Below, piece after piece: positions 1 through 4,905 of a stretch of 6,039 nucleotides of DNA. Source of the DNA: Clostridiales bacterium. Lineage in GTDB: Bacteria; Bacillota; Clostridia; Oscillospirales; Oscillospiraceae. The stretch lies in NCBI GenBank assembly GCA_012728025.1, contig JAAYFX010000052.1:1-6039 (forward strand). Reading direction: 5' to 3'. The first letter of the stretch is position 1; each line of letters begins with the position of its first letter. Made by a program: the position numbers and the translations under genes. The notes under the pieces are model-generated. The model searched no databases. It had not been told where the DNA came from and saw only the letters and a list, made by a program, of their open reading frames with translations.

Positions 1-30
1 CTTTTATACTCCTGATAATATAGTAAATGA

Positions 31-47
31 ATAAATCAGTGATTTAT
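31..47. repeat. perfect 8-bp palindrome, 1-nt centre
   Basis: ATAAATCA is followed by G and then TGATTTAT, a perfect inverted repeat with a single central base. The near-zero loop fits a dimeric protein-binding site better than an RNA hairpin. What it would control is unknown, because no gene can be placed next to it with confidence. Confidence 0.5.
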
Positions 48-211
48 GATTATAAGAGAGCCTTATAAGCTCAATGGGCGAAAGGTAAACGACAAGAAAA
101 CCAAGGTATCGACATGGGACCGGCGCTGTGCCTTAAAGGCTTGCCTATATTATGTATAGCTACCCTTTGGGGGCTTACGCCGTGAGCGTTGGGGGCGGCA
201 TCGGCATAGAT

Positions 212-230
212 ATTAAATCAGGTATAATGT
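212..230 (+). repeat. 19-nt direct repeat, copy 1 (contains TATAAT)
   Basis: ATTAAATCAGGTATAATGT matches 18 of 19 bases with 280-298. Each copy contains a perfect TATAAT (223-228 here), so it could be a -10 box, but no good -35 lies 16-18 nt upstream. The related ten-mer GGTATAATGT recurs at 5626-5635 and, in reverse complement, at 309-318. This suggests a small dispersed repeat rather than a promoter. Confidence 0.6.
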
Positions 231-244
231 CTGCTTGCTGACCT

Positions 245-277
245 TATGCCCTAGGCGCAAAGCGCCATAGGCGCATA
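245..277. other. GC-rich hairpin with AAA loop
   Basis: GGCGC-AAA-GCGCC forms the top of the stem. CCTA/TAGG and TATGC/GCATA extend it, with one-base bulges on the 3' side, giving about 14 pairs. No T-run follows on either strand, so it is not a typical intrinsic terminator. It lies between the two copies of the 19-nt repeat. Confidence 0.6.
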
Positions 278-279
278 TA

Positions 280-298
280 ATTAAATCACGTATAATGT
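280..298 (+). repeat. 19-nt direct repeat, copy 2
   Basis: ATTAAATCACGTATAATGT differs from the copy at 212-230 by one base. In this copy the right half forms the 5' arm of the hairpin at 290-317, so TATAATGT is followed by its own inverted complement. The first copy lacks that partner. Confidence 0.6.
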
Positions 299-317
299 TC
301 CTCTGGGGACATTATAC
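290..317. other. 12-bp hairpin ending in TATAATGT/ACATTATA
   Basis: GTATAATGTTCC (290-301) pairs with GGGACATTATAC (306-317) with a single G.T wobble and a 4-nt loop. No T-tract follows. Together with the neighbouring hairpin at 245-277 it makes a two-hairpin block of about 75 nt, possibly a miniature palindromic element or a structured RNA. Confidence 0.6.
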
Positions 318-330
318 CATCAGAAAGCCC

Positions 331-343
331 AAATGTTTCTAAA
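331..343 (+). repeat. 13-nt direct repeat, copy 1
   Basis: AAATGTTTCTAAA occurs here and again at 432-444, 101 nt downstream. Both are AT-rich and lie upstream of the ATPase gene. The flanks also share similar words (GCCCA/GCCCATTTTA), hinting at a longer, decayed duplication. Confidence 0.45.
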
Positions 344-431
344 GGTTTCCTAAAATGCATAAAGCATCCTTTTATAGCTATATGGTTTTTATAAGATAAG
401 CCAAAGCATAAGACAAAAGCGGCCCATTTTA

Positions 432-444
432 AAATGTTTCTAAA
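432..444 (+). repeat. 13-nt direct repeat, copy 2
   Basis: An identical AAATGTTTCTAAA to 331-343. It lies about 130 nt before the ATPase start codon. It may be an old tandem duplication or a pair of regulator sites; the sequence alone does not separate these. Confidence 0.45.
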
Positions 445-562
445 ATCTCAGTCATTTTTCTTGTTGCGGCATATAAGCTATGATAATATAAATTAACAGC
501 TTAATCGGCATAAAATACGCTTTTTCGACTATACCGCCCTTACCGGAAAAATCCTTATGGAT

Positions 563-567
563 AGGAG
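563..567 (+). promoter_or_regulatory. Shine-Dalgarno AGGAG that decides the ATPase start
   Basis: AGGAG lies 8 nt before ATG 576, an ideal spacing. This marks ATG 576 as the original start, although its frame closes at TAG 639. The long open frame's nearest start, TTG 580, is 12 nt from the same site, so it is a poorer choice. The mismatch between the best start and the open frame is what exposes the frameshift. Confidence 0.75.
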
Positions 568-579
568 CCGATTTTATGT

Positions 580-1407
580 TTGAAAAACATGACAAAACAA
601 AGGGTATGGAACAAGAAAGGGATAAGGGCTTTTCCCCTTAGACTAACGGAGCTTTTTTTCACCTACCGCATGAACGGCCTTGAAAGACTTGCTCTTATCC
701 TCTCCTACGCCGCTGAAAAAAGCCCTGTTTTCGCCTGTCATATTGCAAAGCTTAAAGCCAACGGACAGCCCTCCGCCCTTGTCCGCCTTTGCGGCAAGGA
801 AGGTTCCGGCAGACGTTTTTTCCTTCGGCACCTTGTTTCGGAAAGGGGTTGTGCTATATTGTCACTGCCTTTGTCGGAGCTTTGCGAAATGCAGGAGACT
901 TATCGAAGGGAAGTTTTAAACGGATTGTCGATGATAACAAGACTTTCGGGTCTGGTTTTAGCTTTTGAAGGTGCTGTTCCGAAGGGTAAGGAGCGTATAG
1001 CGGCCTATATCGTCGAAAGACTTCTTTCGGTTTCAAAGGTTTTGTTTTGGGTTTGTGAGTCGGAGGAAAAACTTGAAGTGCCGGAAACGGCAGAAGCATT
1101 AAGCCTTAACTTTGCCCTGCCCACCCCTCCGGAAAGGCTTCTTTTATGGGAAAAATTCTCCTGTGACTGTAAACTTTCGCCGGAGGTGCAGCTTTCCTTT
1201 TTTGCCAATACCTACAAACTTTCCCCCGAAGAAATAGGCTCTGTGTTAAAACAGGCAAAGGCGGAAACAGATTTTGAAAGCCTTTCGCCGCCTTTTGGAA
1301 AAAAACCTAAAAGAATTGAGAAAAGCAGGCTTGTGGCCATCTCCTCCGGCCGTGGTACGGAAAAACTTTCGGGTCTTGCAGACAGGATAAGCCCCGCCTT
1401 TGGTTGA
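580..1407 (+). CDS. N-terminal fragment of the AAA+ ATPase (degenerate first AAA module)
   Basis: This is the open frame of 275 codons from TTG 580 to TGA 1405. The first roughly 19 residues are an artefact of reading the original N-terminus in a shifted frame; authentic sequence starts around L-R-L-T-E-L-F-F near 637. Residues 31-60 (M-N-G-L-E-R-L-A-L-I-L) resemble the family's N-terminal helical region. The segment normally leading into the first AAA module looks shortened. G-K-E-G-S-G-R-R at residues 72-79 sits at a Walker A position but lacks the Lys-Thr, and L-V-L-A-F-E-G sits where Walker B should be without the Asp-Glu pair. It is therefore an inactive module, which is usual for the first domain in this family. 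The lid region carries P-P-E-R-L-L-L-W-E and Y-K-L-S-P-E-E-I. Whether a stable protein is made is doubtful. Confidence 0.45.
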   Translation: MKNMTKQRVWNKKGIRAFPLRLTELFFTYRMNGLERLALILSYAAEKSPVFACHIAKLKANGQPSALVRLCGKEGSGRRFFLRHLVSERGCAILSLPLSELCEMQETYRREVLNGLSMITRLSGLVLAFEGAVPKGKERIAAYIVERLLSVSKVLFWVCESEEKLEVPETAEALSLNFALPTPPERLLLWEKFSCDCKLSPEVQLSFFANTYKLSPEEIGSVLKQAKAETDFESLSPPFGKKPKRIEKSRLVAISSGRGTEKLSGLADRISPAFG

Positions 1408-1419
1408 GAGGACCTTATT

Positions 1420-2184
1420 TTGGACGAGGAGCAAAAGGACATACTGCGCCTTGCCTGCTCAAGGCTGAATTTTGCCCACAAGGTAGGCTGTGACTGGGGC
1501 TTTGACAAAACCGTGGTCTACGGACGGGGGGTAAGTGTGCTTCTTTATGGCCCGTCCGGAACGGGTAAGACCATGGCCGCTCAAATCATGGCGGCGGAAA
1601 CCGGTATGGAACTTTACCGTGTGGATTTAAGCCGCCTATCCAGTAAATATGTTGGGGAAACAGAAAAAAACGTCTCCAAGCTTTTCGAGGAAGCAAAAAA
1701 CCTTAATATTATTTTGTTCTTTGACGAGGCAGACTCCCTTTTTTCTAAAAGAACGGATATAACGGACTCAAACGACAAATTTGCCAATGCGGAAACAGCT
1801 TTTATCCTCCAGCAGGTGGAGCAGTATGAAGGTATGTGTATCTTGGCGACAAACCTTTACAAAAATTTTGACAGCGCCTTTATCCGCCGCATAAGCTGTG
1901 TTGTTAAGTTTTCTCTGCCGGACGAGGAGCGCCGCTATCTCCTGTGGAAAAGCATCATCCCCGAAAAGGCACCGGTTTCCCCCGACCTTGACCTCCGTTT
2001 TCTGGCAGAAAACTTTGATATGAGCGGCAGTGAGATAAAAAGTGTTATTTACACAGCGGCCTTTATTGCGGCGGAAAAAGACCAGCCGATTTCCATGAAC
2101 CATATAATAAAGGCCCTGCGGATAGATTTTGCCAAAGCCGGAAAGCTGCTTTCGGAGTCTCTCCTTGGCCCCTACGGCAGATAG
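1420..2184 (+). CDS. C-terminal AAA+ ATPase domain, intact catalytic module
   Basis: 254 residues from TTG 1420. Visible motifs in order: Walker A GPSGTGKT (44-51); the pore-loop-like K-Y-V-G-E (76-80); Walker B I-I-L-F-F-D-E-A-D (97-105) with the catalytic Glu; sensor 1 A-T-N (143-145); a paired Arg-finger position I-R-R-I (155-158); and a sensor-2 region M-S-G-S-E-I-K (201-207). All residues needed for ATP hydrolysis are present, so this half has kept its function-bearing sequence. It shares a frame with the upstream fragment and is separated by one TGA. AGAGGA at 1407-1412 lies 7 nt before TTG 1420, so re-initiation could make this domain alone. It is most likely the C-terminal half of the broken ATPase, less likely a functional stand-alone ATPase. 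The family acts on contractile-injection assemblies; its exact role there is unsettled. Confidence 0.7.
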   Translation: MDEEQKDILRLACSRLNFAHKVGCDWGFDKTVVYGRGVSVLLYGPSGTGKTMAAQIMAAETGMELYRVDLSRLSSKYVGETEKNVSKLFEEAKNLNIILFFDEADSLFSKRTDITDSNDKFANAETAFILQQVEQYEGMCILATNLYKNFDSAFIRRISCVVKFSLPDEERRYLLWKSIIPEKAPVSPDLDLRFLAENFDMSGSEIKSVIYTAAFIAAEKDQPISMNHIIKALRIDFAKAGKLLSESLLGPYGR

Positions 2185-2205
2185 GAAGTATCTTACGTAT
2201 AAAGC

Positions 2206-2259
2206 GCAAAAAAGGTGCGGACAGTCAAAACTGTTCGCACTTCAGCCTGTCAAAAAACC
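2206..2259 (+). repeat. two-hairpin intergenic repeat, left copy
   Basis: The order GCAAAA, a GTGCGGACAG/CTGTTCGCAC hairpin, CAGCCTGTCAAA and AACC matches the reverse complement of 5953-6006. The differences preserve pairing: hairpin 1 here is GTGCGGACAG with CTGTTCGCAC, while the right copy has GTGTGGACAGC with GCTGCCCGCAC. It begins 21 nt after the ATPase stop codon. A dispersed repeat placed just downstream of genes is the best reading. Its short reading frames explain small spurious open frames containing F-F-D-R-L in this window. Confidence 0.75.
2215..2240 (+). other. 10-bp hairpin, first stem of the left repeat
   Basis: GTGCGGACAG (2215-2224) pairs with CTGTTCGCAC (2231-2240), one G.T wobble, loop TCAAAA. 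An A-run precedes it and only TT follows, so alone it is a weak terminator for the ATPase transcript. It may stabilise the 3' end together with the following hairpin. Confidence 0.65.
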
Positions 2260-2290
2260 ACAGCTTCAACTTACGAAAGCTGCGGTTTTT
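2253..2290. terminator. bidirectional intrinsic terminator
   Basis: AAAAACCACAGCTT (2253-2266) pairs with AAGCTGCGGTTTTT (2277-2290) with one A/C position and a 10-nt loop. The stem has a T-tract on both strands, so it can end rightward transcripts from the ATPase and leftward transcripts coming through the transposase remnant and lipoprotein operon. The stop codon of the transposase remnant lies inside the loop. The same hairpin position is kept with different bases in the right repeat copy. Confidence 0.75.
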
Positions 2291-2744
2291 GGTATATAAA
2301 TGGCAAATATATGGTAAACTTGAGAAAGGCAAGGGCTATTCCAAGCTCAGGTTGCCAGATTTTCAGGTTCATGGCAACATATTTAAGCCTCACCCATTGA
2401 GCCACTCGGGTCAGGCCTCGATGCTGCGAATATCGCATGGTGCGCTTCTTTTTTGCATCGCCAAACAAACGCTCTATCGTCTCTTTTCGGCGAGGGCAAA
2501 CCCCTTTGCCACGCTCCGTTTTCCGAAGCTGCTCCGCCAAATCCAGATGCTCCTGCCAAATGTGGCGGGTCAAGATTTTCTGCCCCTTCTCGTTGGCGCC
2601 GTATAAGGCCTTGTGGGGGTAGTTTGCGAAATTTTTGGGGTTAGTGCGGTAGGTTCGCTTGCCCTTGCGGTCTGTTGTGGTATGCCGCAAAACTCCGCCA
2701 TAAGGGCAGATAAATATGCATGTAAAAGGTATCCAAAGAAACAA
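2271..2744 (-). pseudogene. C-terminal fragment of an IS1182-family transposase
   Basis: Recognisable homology starts at C-P-Y-G-G (about 2714 downward) and runs to the end. It covers the region before the last catalytic acidic residue, R-H-I-W, then E-T-I-E-R-L-F-G-D-A-K-K-K, which carries the catalytic Glu and the E-x6-K spacing typical of IS1182/IS4-like DDE transposases, and R-G-L-T-R-V and A-M-N-L-K. The N-terminal two thirds with the two catalytic Asp residues are missing. The first dozen residues (TTG 2744 onward) are probably host sequence. Three positions that are normally Cys in this family (C-x2-C-x5-C) read Phe, Tyr and Tyr, each one base away from TGC. No terminal inverted repeat or target duplication could be identified. 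It is an inactive relic lying between the lipoprotein gene and the terminator. Confidence 0.8.
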
Positions 2745-2767
2745 ATGAATTTAATATGATAAGTTAC

Positions 2768-4852
2768 TCATTGCTTTTCATCAAGTAAAATCTGCACCCT
2801 ATTCTGTATTATTGGTACTACCTTATCTAAATCTTTATCTCCAAAAAAATAAGGCTCTGCTTCTTCTATAACAATTTCAAATATTTTATCATCATAATGG
2901 ACGGTTTGATTCACTGACTTTAGTAAATTCATCAGTTTATTTAAATCACTATCTGTCAAGGGTTTGAGCTCAACCTCTGTAAATTGATCGTACTCATCAG
3001 GAAAGTTAAGGTAATATATCTCTCGAGATGCCTGTATGTCTTCTTCAAACTTGTCATGCAGTGCATTAATATTTACAGGAAAGCTGTTTTTTATTGAACG
3101 CTGGTAGTTATAACTTAGCAGATAGGTGTAGAAGTCTAATATTTGCGTGTAATAGGGAGACTGCGCCGATATTCCTAAATTAATGACGGGAAAAATCATT
3201 GCCGCCTCTTTAGCATCAGACGGGAACCCCTTAATATTAAAGCCATTCTTAAAGATGGCATTTAAGCTTTGCAAATGCAGCAGTGAATCAATATGGGTAA
3301 AAAACACATTTTGAGTTCCTTTATAAATCTGATAATGTGAAGATCCGGCAGGTGCTTTTACCGCGGGAAAGTTGGTAAGAAGTTCAAGGAGATTTTCAAA
3401 ACTCTCATTTTCAAAATTACATTTTAATTGAGTGTAATCAACGAAATTTTGGGGGCTTGTGGCTATGATAAGTCTTAAAAAATCATGTCTTCCGTAATTT
3501 GAACCGATATTAGCGCTTATGTTGCCCATTTCATTCATGCAGCTTATAAACTCGCTTAGGTTCCAGCCTGCTTCGTTAGACGGGACGGCTTTGCTTGTAA
3601 GACATGTCATCAAGTAGAATTGGGGAACAAAGTTATATATGCTTTGATCAATTGAATTTGATTCCAATACATTTATTAGATATTCAGATTCCGGCAGTTC
3701 GTCGATAAAATCATTTATTGGTCTTAACAGCCCTTTTTTGGATAGATTTACTTCATCAAGATAATTTAGATCAATAATATCAGGGATATCCCCGCTGATG
3801 ATCTCTGTATTGAGCTTTGTCATGCCTATATTGATGTCTGTATCGTAAATTGAATAATCTTTAATAATAATAGTTACGTTTGAAGATATTTTGTTGTATT
3901 CAAGTATGGCATTTTTTAATGTTTGATTAATGTTATAGGTTGCAAAAGTAAGTTCGCATATTTTATCATTTTCGCCATAGTCAGTCGAGCGACTGTTTAG
4001 CAGCAAAGGATGACCGTTAGAATCAAGAACTAAAAAATCGCCACTATTAATCTCCACGACATCTTGAGGGGCAGAAATGCCGAGTTGGCTCCAGTTTGCT
4101 ATTAGCCAATATGATTTATCTCTAAAATCAATTCCATATAAACCATTTACGTTTGTTCCCAACATATCGTACTGATTACTTTCATAAATTTGGTAAAAGG
4201 CTTCCTCGATTGAGTATGTATTGCCGTTGCTACTATAAAGCCAAAACCCCTCATCATTTTGGTAAGCACATCTATATTCATTGGAGCCCGCAGAAGCAAT
4301 TTTTGCTTTAGCTACTTTAATTTCCTCGCGTATTTCCCAATCATCCTTATCTATAACAATAACTTTATCGCTAAGCGACAGAGCAATTTGAGTATCATCA
4401 ACAGAGAAATCATATATAGGCTCATCAGTGCCTATATATGACAGCAAATCTGTTTTCAAGATTTCTTCTCCGCTAAAATCAAGATTTCTTACTATCCAAG
4501 CGTTGTTTGCAAGTTCCAAAGTCCAAATACTCGTGTCGTCCAGTTCAGCCTTATATAGATAATTATCGGTTGGATGTTGCAACAACTTGTTTGAATTCAA
4601 GGTTAAGTCTGTCAGAAACATCTCATTGTTATGGCCGTCTTCTTGGCTTGAAGAGCGATAAAACAACACATTTTTATTATTACTTGACACTCCGCTGAAA
4701 TAGTTTGTTTCAGCTATGTCTATGGTGCTGATATCATAACCGTTGATAGTAAAATGTTCATCGTCGTTTACTAATTGCAAGTTATTTTTACAGCCACCCA
4801 GCACAATTAAAGAAAGGAGCAAGAAAAGTATATTTCTAAATTTTTTACCCAT
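2768..4852 (-). CDS. lipoprotein with SBP family 1 (extracellular solute-binding) C-terminal domain
   Basis: 694 residues from ATG 4852, with GGAGG 10 nt upstream. The signal peptide has basic K3-K4, a Leu-rich core and lipobox V-L-G-G-C with Cys21, so it should be a lipid-anchored protein facing outwards. Residues about 40-295 are a beta-rich region with repeated short strand patterns (such as N-V-L-F-Y, K-V-I-V-I-D, D-F-L-V-L-D), possibly a beta-propeller-like sensor. From about 298 the pattern is that of a solute-binding protein: L-T-F-A-T-Y-N, a helix, I-I-I-K-D-Y, then S-G-D-I-P-D-I-I-D-L (353-362) and K-G-L-L-R-P-I-N-D-F-I-D (373-384). That is much longer than a normal SBP of about 450 residues. 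No permease or ATPase genes lie beside it, so import is not implied; ligand sensing or binding is equally possible. The gene is clearly AT-richer than the ATPase gene. The ligand is unknown. Confidence 0.8.
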   Translation of the reverse strand: MGKKFRNILFLLLSLIVLGGCKNNLQLVNDDEHFTINGYDISTIDIAETNYFSGVSSNNKNVLFYRSSSQEDGHNNEMFLTDLTLNSNKLLQHPTDNYLYKAELDDTSIWTLELANNAWIVRNLDFSGEEILKTDLLSYIGTDEPIYDFSVDDTQIALSLSDKVIVIDKDDWEIREEIKVAKAKIASAGSNEYRCAYQNDEGFWLYSSNGNTYSIEEAFYQIYESNQYDMLGTNVNGLYGIDFRDKSYWLIANWSQLGISAPQDVVEINSGDFLVLDSNGHPLLLNSRSTDYGENDKICELTFATYNINQTLKNAILEYNKISSNVTIIIKDYSIYDTDINIGMTKLNTEIISGDIPDIIDLNYLDEVNLSKKGLLRPINDFIDELPESEYLINVLESNSIDQSIYNFVPQFYLMTCLTSKAVPSNEAGWNLSEFISCMNEMGNISANIGSNYGRHDFLRLIIATSPQNFVDYTQLKCNFENESFENLLELLTNFPAVKAPAGSSHYQIYKGTQNVFFTHIDSLLHLQSLNAIFKNGFNIKGFPSDAKEAAMIFPVINLGISAQSPYYTQILDFYTYLLSYNYQRSIKNSFPVNINALHDKFEEDIQASREIYYLNFPDEYDQFTEVELKPLTDSDLNKLMNLLKSVNQTVHYDDKIFEIVIEEAEPYFFGDKDLDKVVPIIQNRVQILLDEKQ

Positions 4853-4862
4853 TATTATCTAT

Positions 4863-4867
4863 CCTCC
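4863..4867 (-). promoter_or_regulatory. Shine-Dalgarno GGAGG for the lipoprotein
   Basis: GGAGG on the minus strand lies 10 nt before ATG 4852 and confirms that start. It also lies just downstream of the intercistronic hairpin at 4875-4896, so that hairpin could affect ribosome access or the mRNA end. Confidence 0.75.
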
Positions 4868-4874
4868 GATAAAT

Positions 4875-4896
4875 GTGGGTACCTTCCGGTACCCAC
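4875..4896 (-). other. intercistronic 9-bp hairpin with GGAA tetraloop
   Basis: On the minus strand GTGGGTACC pairs perfectly with GGTACCCAC around GGAA, a GNRA-type tetraloop. It begins 9 nt after the stop of the PG-binding gene and ends 7 nt before the lipoprotein Shine-Dalgarno. No T-tract follows (ATTTATC), so full termination is unlikely. An mRNA-stabilising, processing or partial attenuation element that sets the ratio of the two products is plausible. Confidence 0.7.
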
Positions 4897-4905
4897 TGTT
4901 TCGTT

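Larger units (their letters stand above)
1..575. other. gene-poor leader region with repeats and hairpins
   Basis: I see no convincing gene in these 575 bases. Short open stretches exist, the longest coding-like one being 37 codons from ATG 46 to TAG 159, but it has no Shine-Dalgarno and its ATG lies in a palindrome. The stretch holds a perfect palindrome at 31-47, a small hairpin at 50-68 (TTATAAG/CTTATAA), a 19-nt direct repeat at 212-230 and 280-298, hairpins at 245-277 and 290-317, and a 13-nt direct repeat at 331-343 and 432-444. Positions 90-210 are more GC-rich and match no riboswitch I recognise. The far right end is the leader of the ATPase gene. A weak promoter-like pair (TTGTTG at 461, TAATAT at 484, 17-nt spacer) is the only candidate there and is poor. 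Confidence 0.6.
576..2184 (+). pseudogene. broken AAA+ ATPase of contractile-injection-system (Afp15-like) type
   Basis: This is one ancestral gene in two pieces. From ATG 576 the frame runs 21 codons to TAG 639; removing one base from the TTTTCCCC run (630-637) joins it to the long downstream frame. That frame is stopped by TGA 1405-1407 and continues in the same frame to TAG 2182-2184. Across the TGA the reading is PAFG-stop-EDLILDEEQ, where this family has F-G-W-E-D-L, so TGG has become TGA. Repaired, it would encode about 535 residues: a degenerate first AAA module, then a complete catalytic AAA+ module. As I recall the family, members run nearer 700 or more, which suggests an internal loss upstream of the first module. 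Such ATPases accompany extracellular contractile injection clusters, but no sheath or baseplate gene is visible here. Stops at 2768 and 4906 are also TGA and all visible Trp codons are TGG, so general UGA-to-Trp recoding is unlikely. Confidence 0.75.

Noticed and set aside
46..159. 37-codon plus-strand frame beginning M-I-I-R-E-P-Y-K-L
   Set aside because: It looks mildly coding-like and basic, but it has no Shine-Dalgarno, its ATG lies inside a palindrome, and I recognise no family. It could be a gene remnant; the evidence is too thin to call.
60..240. Possible riboswitch in the GC-richer leader segment
   Set aside because: I compared it from memory with the c-di-GMP, c-di-AMP and cobalamin consensus motifs and found no core match. 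A gene that it would control is also more than 300 nt away.
1405..1407. UGA recoded as Trp or selenocysteine
   Set aside because: Trp is encoded by TGG elsewhere, TGA ends two other genes sensibly, and no selenocysteine-type hairpin is evident directly after the TGA. Nonsense mutation is simpler.
2215..2644. Plus-strand open frames over the transposase region
   Set aside because: They are antisense shadows of the IS1182 fragment, which has clear motifs on the minus strand, or readings of the repeat hairpins.
4259..4698. Two plus-strand open frames opposite the lipoprotein
   Set aside because: They lie fully inside the strongly supported lipoprotein gene and have no ribosome sites or recognisable motifs.
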